From assembly GCA_030407085.1 (NCBI GenBank), contig CM059587.1, positions 25,951,001-26,015,000 of the forward strand: DNA of 64,000 bases, in the 5' to 3' direction. The number at the start of each line of letters is the position of its first letter. Within the stretch, counting starts at the first letter, position 1. This DNA comes from Trichopria drosophilae (Eukaryota; Arthropoda; Insecta; Hymenoptera; Diapriidae). The notes under the pieces are model-generated. The model was not told the origin of the DNA and did not search any database. It saw nothing but the letters and a program-made list of their open reading frames with translations. Both the position numbers and the translations under genes were made by a program. Below, one piece after another: positions 26,651 through 39,300 of this stretch.

Positions 26651-26902
26651 CAGTAGAACCCCGCTGGATTGGCACCGCGCTGGATTGTCGGAATTCAGCC
26701 CCGCTCGATTGGCATTTCTCAGAATCCCTTTACCGCCACCACGCCGCTCGTCGCCTCAGGGGCGTGTCTAGTTATAGACACACGCATCGTCACGTGATTA
26801 CGGCGTAGAGGTGTAAGCGATGCTTCCCCTATTGCCGACAGTCCAGCGGGGTTTGCGGGGAAGACACGGAACCGACCGTGACAATACAGCGGGGTTCTAC
26901 TG
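26651..26902. mobile_element. CAGTAGAACCCCGCTGG-ended MITE (pogo/Tigger-like)
   Basis: The ends CAGTAGAACCCCGCTGGATT and, inverted, CAGTAGAACCCCGCTGTATT enclose 252 bp of GC-rich, non-coding sequence. A TA follows the right end; the left flank is TG, so the target copy may have mutated. The end sequence is close to the common Tigger type. Confidence 0.75.
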
Positions 26903-27068
26903 TAATTATGTTATCTATGCGAAAATAACAAACTAAATACACGTATGTTCTTTCTTATGAATGAGTATTATACATACATATTAATATATCGGGTATATGT
27001 ATATGAAAAAATTAGAAATAATTACATGAATATGCATGCAAAATATGGAGTGTTGGCAATTATTTCAA

Positions 27069-27781
27069 CCCAGCAATCGAGATTGGATAGGATTGGATTG
27101 AAAATTTCAATTCATTTTGAATTCATACTTTGATTCCCTAAATATGTATTCAAATGGATTGAATTCCGAAGAAAGGAATCCATCTGTATTCAATTTTACG
27201 AATACAATCGGAAGCGTAATTTGCCGGATTAAATTTCAGAAAAAGTAATCCATCTGCATTCAATTTTACGAACACAATCGGAAGCAGTATAAGAATACAA
27301 ATAAATACAGATTTATTCAAAGTTTATTTTTTGAAAGAAAACTTTTTTGCATTGAAATGAATACGCTTAGATAGTTTTGAATCCGTAATATTGAATACGG
27401 ATGCATTCAATATTTCGTTTTGAAGAAGAAAACTTTTTTTGGATTGAAACGAATACACTTGGATAGTTTTGAATCCGTAATGTTGAATACGGAGGCATTC
27501 GATATTTCGTTTTTAAAAAGGAAACTATTTATGGATTGAAATGAATACACTTAAACAGTTTTGAATCCGTAATGTTGTATACGGATGTATTTAAGATTCA
27601 ATTTTTAAAAAGAAAACTTCTTTTGGATTAATATGAATTTAGAAAGTAACCTTTTTATTCGTATGAACGAATAGAATTGTATTTACGTATTAAAATGGAT
27701 TCACCGTTGACCAAAGTATGGATTCAGAATTTAATAATTGAATCCAATTCTGTACAATTCTATCCAAATTCGATTGCTGGG
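27069..27781. mobile_element. CCCAGCAATCGA-ended MITE with 92 bp internal repeats, copy 1
   Basis: The ends CCCAGCAATCGAGATTGGAT and, inverted, CCCAGCAATCGAATTTGGAT enclose 713 bp. Inside, a unit with TTTTGAATCCGTAATRTTG starts at 27375, 27467 and 27559 (92 bp period). A second copy lies at 35808-36360. I cannot assign the superfamily and see no clear target duplication. Confidence 0.75.
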
Positions 27782-28095
27782 AAGCGAATATAATTAAATA
27801 ATATATAGTACCCATTGTTGCTATTAGATGACATACCGCGTGCCTATAAATATGGTGGTAAGGGAAGACGCTTCTTCCTGCAGATCCTTCTGTCGGCGCG
27901 AGGAGTATCGCGTGCGTTCGCGAAAAAGAACGGTCCGCAGGAAGAGCAGTCGAGCGTAGTGTACATAGCGCTTAAAATATTGTAAATTGGACAAGGCACG
28001 GAGTAGTGCCCAAAGATTGTCGCGACGCGAGCTTGGTCTGTCGGTCGACGCGGTGCGGAATTCAATAAAGGAATATTAATAAAAATATTATAACT

Positions 28096-28743
28096 CTACT
28101 GAAAAAATCCAGGTGGGTTTTTCCACGTGGTCTCGACCTGGTAGTTTTAGCCCATTTGACCAGGTCGAAACCATGTGGGATTCTCGCATTTTTATCCTAC
28201 TGAAATATTTTTTCTGACAAAAATAACTGCATAAAATGTTTGCGTTTACTATTGTGTTAGTAACTATTAACGTCTGAAAAAATTGCTTAAGTATTTGTTT
28301 GAACTAAACCCGCATTTATGAATATGCCTTCTGCTCTTGAGTACAAGTTACTCTTGTTCACGTAACAATAAATTTGAGAGCGTAGCCTAGTGGTTAAGGT
28401 ATCAGCGTATTAAATGGAAGACCCGGGTTCGATCCTCGGTCGTAAATTATTTTTAAGTTCATAGATTTCATAAATATTATAAAAATCACAGATATTAATA
28501 AAAGCAAATAAAATATCTATAATAATTCGTCCTGTTATTTTAGTTTTTTGTGGCTGATTCCTTTTATCACATGATAAATCACACGATATGTCAGTGACAA
28601 TTTTCAATGGAGTACATACATAGTTTTGATCAGGTGGTCATGACCTGGTAGCAAAATACATAGCATAGCCTCGACCTGGTCAAATGGGCCAAAAGTACCA
28701 GGCCAAGACCACGTGGAAAACCCCACCTGGATTTTTTCAGTAG
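28096..28743. mobile_element. DNA element with 78 bp terminal inverted repeats, hosting a SINE
   Basis: The left end begins CTACTGAAAAAATCCAGGTG and the inverted right end is identical over these 20 bases. Pairing continues, about 90% matched, for about 78 bp (CCACGTGGTCT, CCCATTTGACCAGGTCGA). The interior contains a tRNA-like SINE at about 28290-28610. The superfamily is unknown. Confidence 0.75.
28290..28610 (+). repeat. tRNA-derived SINE, copy 1
   Basis: The copy shares about 300 bp of similarity with 37798-38090, starting ACTAAACCCGCATTTAT. The tRNA-like part (about 28374-28445) has an A box TAGCCTAGTGG and a B box GGTTCGATCC in a TΨC-like stem (CCGGG/CTCGG). I find no matching acceptor stem, so it is a pol III-promoted SINE rather than a working tRNA gene. 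Confidence 0.65.
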
Positions 28744-29340
28744 GGAATTATCCTGACTGAGAATGAGTTATCTTACTCCAAAATATAAATATTCCTAACA
28801 GGATTATTATTCAAGCAGGAATAGTAGAGTCTCGGTGTAATTGTATCTCGCTATATTTACGTCCCAGCATATTTGCCTGGTATCGTCCCGTTGTATTTGC
28901 CTGCCACCGCTCTCTTTTTCCCCCACCTTGCGAGCTGCAGCCTCAGGAAGGGCCTGTCACGAATATAACGCGGGCACATAGCGATTTAGTCCCATTTGGA
29001 TTCACAAAAGTCGACGTAAAATAATATTTAAAAAATACCTCTTTTTATGAAGTTCTTCTGCGGCCATCAATATTTAAGGACACCATAGTAAGAATTCGTA
29101 TTCTAGATAATTGCATTCACGTCGTCACTCTCCGCATAATCTGATTTATTTTCAACTGGGCAACTTCATAGTTTCTTTCTATTATCACGGCTACCGTATC
29201 AACCGCTTATCATTTCCAGAAAAATTCGGTGGGCATTATCATCTAGAGCAGACCATCCATCATAAGCCTGGTCCAATGATAAATCCTTACGCCACTGCCG
29301 CTGTGATCTCCTTTTACTTAATCCCTTCGGATGTTTCGTA

Positions 29341-29407
29341 CAGTAGAACCCTGTTACTGAAGTAATCTTTAATTGGATACTTTGGTACACGAAACCGTGT
29401 TCTAGTG
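29341..29407. repeat. Possible remnant of CAGTAGAACC element
   Basis: CAGTAGAACCCTGTTACTG and a weakly inverted CACTAGAACACGGTTTCGT lie about 67 bp apart. They resemble ends of the pogo/Tigger-like family at 26651, probably an internally deleted and decayed copy. Confidence 0.3.
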
Positions 29408-30029
29408 CGTCGAGGATGACCGTTCATTTCGCGAAATTAAAAACGTTTTTGACGCCAAGCGTGATAAAAAATACCATGTTCCTAGCACGGGGACAAGCGT
29501 TCTCCGTTGATTTCAAAGAATCTATTACCCTTGCTACTGCGCCTATCATTGAGCGACTTCGTCTAAAACCAAATTTTATTGTCAACGAAGCCTCTGTCCA
29601 CTGTTACTGCCGATGCGAAGTCGCAACTCTTCTAGTTTCCCAGCTGAATCAAGCAAATATGGAGGTCTGTCTGCGGAGACAGATTTGGGATCTTATTTCT
29701 CTTTGCTTACCAGGACAAGCTTAGCAATCTTTCAGCGAGTGGGCAAGATTCCCTCTCTAAGGCCAATGTCATATCTGTAGTGGTACGGCAAAAAGGCATA
29801 AAGTCCATTTTTTTTTGTAAATTGAAAAACCACGGAAAACAGTTGGCCCGCAGTATTTTGAAGTTCTTCTGTAGTATACGGCACTTTTATTACTTCAGAA
29901 ACATGTAGTTTGTAAATTCTAAGAATTTGTGAATCAATTTTGCACATCGGAGCACATCAGTAGCGACCGCAGTCCCTGCTTCACCTCGAAAAGTTGTGGA
30001 ATTTTGTACGAAGCATGGCATGAAATATA

Positions 30030-30670
30030 CATTGAACTCTGGCCGCCATCCTTAGGCTAATGGTTTGATCAGGCGCAAGAATACAATTCTTGGCGAGGCC
30101 CTCTTCTTGGCAGCGATAACACCTGATGGTAGGTCCGTCATCTCCCGCACTCGACACTTCTGCCACCCAATTATGACGTTGCCCTCCTTTGTTAGTTTAG
30201 CAGCTGATGCCTCGTCCAGCACTACGAACGCACTGCTACAGCCTCTGAGACTGCGCTTAGTTAGGTTGAGTCAACCTCAGTACCTAAGGAAGCCCTCATT
30301 TTATGTTTCATTCCTTGCATCCACGAGGATCCGCGCATTTAGCACCAGCTGCGGGCTGGATCAAAATAGCCTCACGCCTCGCCTTCTTCTTGTTTTTGGA
30401 ATGTTTTGCGGTTTTGTTGCTATTTATGGGCCCGATGGTGTGGAGACAGCTAAACACGGGTCTACAACTGCAGTTTCATTCTCTGATGTAGCCTCCTTCA
30501 CGACATCCCGGAAAGTACGGGTTAACTTACGTTTTCATTGCTTCCTCGGCGCCGGTTTCGGGCTGTCCGTAAGGTCACGAGTCCGTTTTCCCCTCTTTTG
30601 GCTGTCCGTTTGGACCACCACGGTTCTGCCTGTAGGCGTGGCAGCTCGTCGTGCTGTCCGCTCTACGTGA
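30030..30670 (-). pseudogene. Decayed R1-like LINE ORF1 (gag) fragment
   Basis: Minus-strand fragments in changing frames read KKKARREAILIQPAAGAK, then KLTKEGNVIIGWQKCRVRE, then CYRCQEEGLAKNC, a CCHC knuckle whose histidine is lost. This order (basic KK..EA.LI.P block, GW..CRV.E, zinc knuckles) is that of R1-clade LINE ORF1 proteins. Frameshifts and stops are many. Whether flanking sequence (28.9-31.0 kb, GC-richer than its surroundings) belongs to the same element is unclear. Confidence 0.5.
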
Positions 30671-31189
30671 AGCTTAAGTCCGAGGTCATAAGCAAACTTC
30701 GAAGAGAAGTCGTTTTCCCCATTATGGCATCACCTAATAATCCTCACTAGATCGTCCAGCACGAGCACGTCAATTGCTTCATTTATTTAATTTTCCACGT
30801 GCAGGTGCATATTTTTTATGCATCTTATACAAAAGCTGTTCACTTTCTGTAGAATGTCTTGAATTGTCTCCACTCCGTTCTTCACCGCTTGCCGATCCTG
30901 CAGCCGAGAGTCCTCGCGTTCTCTCAGCATGGGTGGCCACTTTTCTTCCACCTGTTCGGCGCTGAATCAGGTGTTAAAGTCCACTACCCTCATCGAAATC
31001 TTCGTTTGCAGCCTTAAATGACGTGGAGGCTAAGTTTTGTTTTTTCGTGGTAGCCTTGCACTATCTGGTTTTGGTCCGCCCCGGGTATTTTATTTCTCCG
31101 GTACCCTCTAAATCTGGCGAACTTTCCCCTAGCCACCACCTGGGGAGGCACCCGATGGGTGTCCAGCAATGCCGCACGAGAACTTTTTC

Positions 31190-31327
31190 TACATTTGGTC
31201 CGCTATCTTAGATCGCCATTTTGAATGTTGAAAATCTGAGGTTATATTCGTAATCAGTGACTCCAAAACCCGGAGAAATAAATTTCAACTTTTTCCATGT
31301 AATGAAATGTGTGCTACAAAGGGTTAA
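31190..31327. repeat. Fragment of ATGGCGG-motif TTAA element
   Basis: On the minus strand: TTAACCCTTTGTAGCACAC, then a block with GGGTTTTGGAGTCACTGATT and ATTCAAAATGGCGATC. One end of the family seen at 18161-18783 is recognisable; the other end is missing. Confidence 0.5.
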
Positions 31328-31648
31328 TACTTCGCGCGATTCTCTTGGTCAGTTTTAGTTTTGACAGTCAGTTATTTTCAATCCTAACCTGAAACAACGA
31401 TATAATAAAATTACGTTGCGTATCGCGATTTTTGTAATTGAATTAAAAAAAAATAAATTTCCAATTGGGAATACATTAGATAAAAATCACTTATTTACGA
31501 AAATTCTCGGTCAGTTTTCAATTAATTTCTTTCAAATTCTCTAGAATACCGCCTATAGTAATTAGAATTGCCTTTGAACATTTTATTCAGTCACCTTTAA
31601 TTTACGTTTTTTAGTATAACTTACTACCTTACCGTCTAAAAATATATA

Positions 31649-31892
31649 CAGTAGGACCTATCTTATTCTAATTCGTAAAGTTTTTCAAGATGGCGCCGAC
31701 CTCTCTTATTCTAATTTTCCCCTTACCCCCACTTACTTTGCTTGTGAGCTTGTGATTCGTGGACAATATTTTTCAATGACTTTTCGTGTGATAGTGGGAG
31801 AAGACTTGGGGGGGGGGGGCGATTAGAATAAGAGAGGCTGAACAATTAGAATAAGAAAGGCAATTAGAATAAGAGAGGTTCGAATAAGAGTG
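31649..31892. mobile_element. CAGTAG-ended MITE, TTATTCTAATT type, copy 1
   Basis: TA at 31647-31648 precedes CAGTAGGACCTATCTTATTC. The right side holds three inverted TTAGAATAAGA blocks and a decayed end. The interior includes CAAGATGGCG and a run of G at about 31809-31820. It is a relative of 44149-44582 and 14214-14499. Confidence 0.65.
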
Positions 31893-32131
31893 TACATACA
31901 AATGTTATCAAATATTATCGATACTTGTGTGGGTCCTTAACTGTCTTATAAGAGAAGGTAATTTCTGACTGTATTACATACATACCTATAGCTAACTACA
32001 AAAGAGACGCCAGTAACTTTTTTGCTCATCTTATTGCCGTCCCGTGGATGTCATGATGTTAACTTAGATTCTAACATAGTCGTGGCCACCGCGGCGTGTC
32101 GCGGGAAGAAAGTTTGTGCCGGAAGAACCTG

Positions 32132-32377
32132 CCCAGCTAGCATTTACGGTAGCGTCTTTTTTTTTATGTCAAACCGATGTTACTGTGCCATCACCAAGAC
32201 GTCATAAGTCCGTCATAAATGACATGTCTTTTTTCAGACGTCCTAACCATGTCTTAGACGTTTTTAAGACGTCTGCAAAAAGACATGTCAGTTATGACGG
32301 ACTTATGACGTCTTGGTGATGGCACAGTAACATCGGTTTGACATAAAAAAAAGACGCTACCGTAAATGCTAGCTGGG
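32132..32377. mobile_element. Near-perfect palindromic MITE, CCCAGCTAGC ends
   Basis: The arms of about 105 bp start CCCAGCTAGCATTTACGGTA on both sides and are almost identical, including GACGTCATAAGTCCGTCATA. The loop holds GACGTC-type words. Length is 246 bp, non-coding. The high arm identity implies a recent insertion. It splits a CpG-rich stretch upstream of Smyd4. Confidence 0.8.
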
Positions 32378-33371
32378 TGACCATGGTGTATTGAATGCCG
32401 CGAACCCGACCATGGCGCGTCGGTGCCGTCGGTGGTCGATGAATCTTATCTGTACACGCGCATTCCTCTCTTCTTGACGTTCTCTGATTAATGGTCGCGG
32501 GACATGAACATAACCAACATAACCTTCAATATTCGAGTTTAGAAAAAAGGTTTTGACATTCAGTCCAGTTCCGGGCAGTTCCGGCAAAGTGATGATGCTT
32601 ATTAAATAAATTTTATGTTGAATTCACGTGTTCAGTCATAATGAGCTCATGAATATACTAATTTAAAACCTCTGTAAGTTAATTTTAACTTCTTGGTGCT
32701 TCAAATTTAGTTTTGTAATTAGATCTAGGGACAAGTTCCAAAAGATTGCAAAGTAAATAGAATGCTTTTATTCAGTTTCATTTTCATGTGTTCTTCACTG
32801 CTGATTGATTTGATACTTTATCTCTTTTTAACTGAATGTAATAGAATCCTGTATTCTTAGCCTGTGGTTATAAATTTGAATATTTCAAACTTTGCTCTAA
32901 TATGAATTTAAAATGATTCTATGTATCTTGAATTTCTAAGTAAAAGTAATTAATTAAAATTTTTGTATCAGCAGTAATCACTTTCATATATAGTAAAAAA
33001 TATAGTCTTTGGTATAACACAGCATTTAATTTTTATAGGTTCACGTTCACAGTTTATTTGACTAATTTATTCAGTCATCTTTAATTCAAGATTTTTAGTA
33101 TAACTTCCTACACAATACTAATAATCTAGATTATTAATTTTTATTTCTTGATCAAAGAAACAGAAAAATTAATTTCAACTTATGAATTTAGTCTTATTCA
33201 GAATATTTAATAGTTTATAATATAATTTATACATTACATCGAGGCCATGCGAAATGAATTGGAAGAATACAGTTTTATATTTAACATATAATTATATCTA
33301 TTTTTCAGAATCAAATATAAACCTATGATTTTATAATTATACTTCATTGCTTGTGGCAAAAAGCTCAAGCA

Positions 33372-36300
33372 ATGACAATGGAAGTGAATTCTGTTTTAAT
33401 CGATGAACAACAGCGGATATCGGAGATCCTTATAAAAGATGCATCTTTTATCGAATCCCAAACCGAACACGCAAATTGTCAAAAAAATGCAGAATCTTCC
33501 ATAGAGTACTTAACTCAGGCAAACGAAATTTATCAAAACAAAATTCACAATGCGAATATTCACGAAGAAGCTTGGGTTTTATATTCCAAAAGTATTGCTT
33601 TTGCTCCAACGGGTTCAGAAGAACTTGCATCAAGTTACGAACGTAGATCCGCTCTACTGAGCCATCTCTGCAAGTATGAAGCTTGTATCAGTGACGTTGA
33701 TCGAGCAATGAGAATTACTTCCTGTGAATCTTTAAAATTACAACTCTTGCTTCGAAAGCTTGAATGTGCAAAAGCTTTAGATAATACGGAAACTGTAAAT
33801 ATAACAACCAGAAGATTCAAAGCTATTTTAAAAAGAAGCAAATTGAATGTAGAAGGAAAGAAGAAATTTGAAGTTGATTTTGAATCGGTTATCGCAAAAG
33901 CTAAAAAAGTTGAACCAGAACATGACAAGCGAAATTCATCTTTAACTTTTACAGTCTCAAAGAAAATTCCTTGCGCTTCGGAGGCACTGGCCATACGTTC
34001 TAGTGAAAAGTTTGGTGTTCATATTGTTGCAACAAGGAAAATTCGACCAGGGGAAATTTTAGCACTTGAAAAACCTTTCGTTGCCCTGCCACATACATCA
34101 AAATTACATAGTCACTGCTGGCATTGTTTAAAAAGTGAATGGGCTAGCATTCCATGTGATAATTGCGCTCATGCTATCTTTTGTTCGGAAGAGTGTAAAA
34201 ATGAGGCTTTAATTAGGTATCATGATATAGAATGTCCTGTCGTCCCATATCTGTGGAACCTGGATAGTGGCGATGCAGGAATGGTTCGAATTTTTGTTCT
34301 ACGACAAGTCATCCTGGGCCTTAAAGAAGCTGGAAGCATAAAAAAATTGCATAGAGAGATTACTAGAATTGAAAATTGTCAAGGTAGGTTAATAAATTAT
34401 ATTGAAATACCTTTATTATATTTCCCAGCTACACATAGTAATAGCAATTCAACAGTTATGCAGGAAAGTAACAGCAACGTCATGTTTACATAACTGTTAC
34501 ATTTTCACTGCTAGAAATGTTCAGAAATTTCGGATACTTTTATGTTACCGAAGTAACAGAATTTTACTAAATTCTGTAACAGAAAGTACCATTACGTTGT
34601 ATTATCAGAAAATTACGAAACTGTAAATTTCAAAAGAAATCAGTGAAACACGGTGACATTACTTTGGTGTGTAGTCGCTAGATGCGGCCGCGCACCAATC
34701 GCAGAAATGGAATTTTCATTCCGTCATAAAGGATTCCTCTGTCAACCATCTACTGATGGTTATACCCTACTGGGTATAATGAGTGTCATCCGAATATTGT
34801 TGAATTGTATAATGTCGATTCTATATATATCTACCCTGATGCACATTTACAAAACAGTGTTGTTTTTATTAAATTTTCTATTTTTAATAATAGGGTAGCC
34901 TTCCCCACACGAAGGACAATAAATTATAGAAACACAAAAAAATATGAAAAAGCAAACAAATTTTACTCCCCTTATACTATTCTGTAAATGTAATTGAAAA
35001 TTCTGAAACTGTAACAAAATTTTCTGAAACATGTAACCGAAGCTTTTTTACGGTTAACGTTTCTGAAAATTCTGTTCGTGTTTCGTAAAATTCTGATACG
35101 GTAACCGTAAAAAGCTTCGGTTACATGTTTTAGAAAATTGCGACAGAAATTTCAAACAGTGTTGAGTTTGAGGGTTGTATATTTAGAAAACGGTCGATTT
35201 TCCATTTCTTACCTGAAAAATATTTTTTACAATTCTTATCTGGGCATATCTCTGAAACTTTCCTTGTTTTCACTTCAGAAAAAATAAAAATAAATTTTTA
35301 AAGCACACTAACCAAACTTTTTTTTTTTACGTTGAAATATCTGATTACTGTATAGTAAAACAGTGAGCATAAACTATTTATAGATTTAAACAATAAATTA
35401 AATTTATTAAAAATTGACGGTTGCAGTGTTCTGTCAGATCTGTCATAACCTTTTCTCGATTTAAAAGATTTTACAAGACGTATCTTGAATCAATCGATAT
35501 GCGATTTAACATTCATTTGTTTTGTAAAGCTTTTACCGGAAAAATTTAATTTATTCTTGTTTTCTATTATGTTTATATAAATAAATAAGTGTATAGATAT
35601 TTAATTTCACCACTTATTTTACTTAATTTGTTACTAAATTTTAATTGATAACTTATATTAAATATTTTTAAACAATATTGATCAAAAGCGTCAGTTAATT
35701 TAAGTAAAGTTTAAATTTGTATGCATTTTAAATGTATTACTTCAAGAGGAACCCTATAAATTACAAAAATAGATTTAATATTTTTAGCCTGTTATTTTTA
35801 TAAACTTCCCAGCAATCGAGATTGGATAGGATTAGATTGAAAATTTCAATTCATTTTGAATTCATACTTTGATACCGTAAATATGTATTCAAATGGATTG
35901 AATCCCGAAGAAAGGAATCCATCTGTATTCAATTTTATGAACACAAATACAAATACAATCGGAAGCAGTATAAGAATACAAATAAATACAGATTTATTCA
36001 AAGTTTATTTTTTGATAGAAAACTTTTTTTGCATTGACATGAATAGTTTTGAATCCGTAATGTTGAATACGGATGTATTCAAAGTTTTGTTTTTGAAATA
36101 CAACTTTTTTTGGATTGAAATGAATACACTTGGCTACTTTTGAATCCATAATGTTGAATACGGATGTATTTAAGATTTAATTTTTAAAAAGAAAACTTTT
36201 TTTGTATTAATATGAATTCAGAAAGTAACCTTTTTATTTGTACGAACAAATAGAATTGTATTTACCTGCTAAAATGGATTCACCGTTGACCAAAGTACGG

Positions 36301-39300
36301 ATTCAGAATTTTATAATTGAATCTAGTTCTATACAACTCTATCCAAATTTGATTGCTGTGTTACTTGCTAGTAAATATAATAATGTGTAATATATATCCA
36401 AGCGAAATATTTCTTGTAGAATTTCAGACTTATTCTTGCAATTATGTTGAATGAATTAAAAAAAAATAAAATAAATGATTTTTAATAAATTAATTAATAA
36501 TTCTATATTTATTTTCATGATATAATATAAAACCAAGTAATGTTTACTGTTTTGGTAATGCTGAATATTAGAAGAAACTTTGGAAAAATTAGAAATAAAT
36601 TACACTTTTTTAAACCACATAAAATTCAGATATCTGCAGAATAATTTAAGAGGATGCTTTACTAAAAATGAAAAAATACACAATTTAAAATAATATTTTA
36701 CCCGACTTTTATACCGCAAGTATCTTGTAATATTATAGTTGACAAATCTGAGCATTTTTAATCGATTATTTATCGAGATATATAAAAAAGTAGGGCATTC
36801 TTTAAATATATTATTTTAAAATGAAACGCTACATGTTATGAGAATACACGAGAATTATTTAGTAAAATAAATAGAATAAACATAAAATAAGTGCTATTTT
36901 TACGCTACAACTTTGTAATAAATTAATAAATTATTAAATATTTCTTGCAATTTTAAAATTGTCGCTACTAACTGTAAAAAACCGAAAGGGAGCACGTCAT
37001 TTGAAAATGCTGATAGAACCAATTTAAAAAGGCGTAACTTCTAATCATTTGTACGGCTAGCTATCGGAAGCGTTCGGATGCAGCATTTGTTTTCGTATAT
37101 TAGCATGATTTACATGCAATCTTTTTCTTCTTGTAATTATTCTTTTTTCTGGTGCATAATATTATTTGCTATTATTAATTTTGTTCTTTTTATTTCTTAT
37201 ACGTGTGTCACTTGAATACATTGATGTCCATTTAATTCAATATTTTTTTTTGTAATATTACTGCAAAAATTAATTTAAAATATAGAGTAATTTGAGACTG
37301 AGACTGCAATGAAGTGAAATTTAACTATTGTTATATTTCACATTTGAAATTGAAACGGGTTTTGTAATATTTAGAGAATATGCATTTTATATATACAGTG
37401 TATTTATTTTAAAAAACTCACTCCCTTTTAATATATTTATGTACAAAATTTGTAAATTTCCTTCACTTGTCCAGAAAAATAACTCGCACCGTATTATTTT
37501 TAATGTAATTTGTATTAAATTCAATTCATAATTTAAAAATTGGTTCACTGATGTTAATTTTAATATCCGCGTAATTTCATAACTTATTTCCAAGTAGTGC
37601 ATTTGTAAAATATACATGTGTCAATTAACTTTACATTTTTTTAAACAGTGTCTATTAATCAATTTCGTTTAAAAAAAATATTATACGGATATCTTAAAAA
37701 TATTTATTTAAATTTCAATAATTTACTACAAAATAGTCAAATAATATTAAAATATTATTATTCCCAATATGGAAATGACAAAATTAATTAAACATATCTT
37801 GTTTAAACTAAACCCGCATTTATCAAGAAGCCTTCTACGATTGAGTATAAGAGCTCTTGTTCGCATGGTAATACGTATGCGAGTGTAGCATAGTGGTTAA
37901 GATGTCAGCGTTGTAACCGGTAGACCCGGGTTCGATCCTCGGTCGGGATGGATTTTTCTTAAATTCATAGATTTATTTGCGAGCAAAATTATAAAACAAC
38001 ATTCTTTCATAAGATATCTAACGATACATAAATAATAATAAAATTCGAATTGAATAAAATAATTCGTCGAATTTCTTATAATTTTTATTTATGACCGTTT
38101 AATGTAACGTTTTTACAACGTTGGATGTATAGTTTTCAAACGTCGCAGGTACGTTACGAATGAAACGTTATTTAAAAACCGTAAATGTGGCAGGACATTT
38201 CTGGTTCCAAGGACGTCACAAAAATGTTTTTGCAATGAAACAAGTTTGTTCGCATGGCTATAATGCGACGTTTCAAAGATGTTGCTGTAACGGAATATTG
38301 TTTAGCGGGTATACTCCCTTCCCAGCAAACTCAAAAGTAACAGTTATGTAACAATGTAACCATTACGTAATTGTTACTTTCTGTGTTTGCAGGGTTCCTT
38401 TTTGCATTTTATTTAGAATAAAGCTATGCACTAAGTTCTGGGATGTATGTCCATTTCTTAATAATTTATAGCCATAAACAATCAGAATAAATAAAAATGT
38501 TATTTCCCTATAGATCGTCGCACAAGATGTATGACCAACGGAATATATCGCAGCGATTCTTTTAAAAGCGTTTACTGCCTGATGGATCACATAGAATCTA
38601 GAACATCCCATGACGTGCAATGCTTATCGACGAATGCTGCAGTTACATTGCATGCTTTGGCCAATCATACGACTTTATTCGGAGAAGATATCGATGCCAA
38701 ACCTGAGGCCTTAGCTGAAAACAATGAAGCTTTGTACATTGGAGCTTTAATAGGGAGACTGCAATATGTCATGGATATTAACGCTCACTTGGTATGTATT
38801 ATTCTTTTGACATTAATGTTTTATTTTTGTTGTGGAAAGTATCACCAAGATTTGGGTATTGCAGTTTTATGATGACAACAAGTTATGCGAGTGTGACGTA
38901 GGAGATGAATGCATGGAAGTGAACTCGCAACATGGAGACATAGGGCAGAGTCTTTCACCATTTTGCAGCTTACTTAATCATAGTTGTAATCCAAATGTAC
39001 AAAGATGCCGGATAGATAAGGGAATGGTGATATTTGCCCTTCGCCCTATTGAAAAAGGAGATCAGGTATAACAGAATAATATTTAATATAAATACAATTA
39101 GTATTTTTAATCCAACGCTGTGTAGATTACATCTAGTTTTTGTTGTTATTTACAAAAATATTTTTATGACCACGTAATTATTCACATTACAGATATTCGA
39201 TAGTTACGGTCCGCAATATTTTTTGATGCTGAGAACAGACCGACAGGTATGGTTAGATACTAAATACCACTTTGACTGCGACTGTACATCTTGCCAAGAA

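Larger units (their letters stand above)
25723..33371. other. Intergenic region between divergent ADRM1 and Smyd4
   Basis: This stretch holds both presumed promoters and 5' UTRs plus many transposon relics, listed separately. The acceptor-like TTTTTCAG at 33301-33308 suggests a non-coding first Smyd4 exon further left. CpG-rich DNA at about 32080-32130 and 32380-32600 is a candidate Smyd4 promoter. No further gene is recognised. Confidence 0.5.
34384..38513 (+). other. Smyd4: First intron of Smyd4 (4.1 kb)
   Basis: Donor AAG|GTAGGT at 34383/34384 and acceptor CCTATAG at 38513 join as GAT. It contains the MITE at 35808-36360, SINE copy 2 (37798-38090), a 64 bp MITE at 38331-38394 and a hairpin near 35020-35145 with inverted GTAACCGAAGCTTTTTACGG-like arms. 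No gene is seen. Confidence 0.75.

Noticed and set aside
26651..26902. CpG island for the ADRM1 promoter
   Set aside because: The GC-rich block is bounded by clean CAGTAGAACCCCGCTG inverted repeats, so the composition belongs to a MITE.
28374..28445. A working tRNA gene
   Set aside because: A and B boxes and a TΨC-like stem are present, but I find no acceptor stem pairing, and a sister copy with long shared flanks exists, so it is a SINE.
30065..30670. A 201-codon plus-strand ORF as a host gene
   Set aside because: The opposite strand carries R1-like ORF1 motifs including a CCHC knuckle; the plus-strand frame looks like a shadow of that relic.
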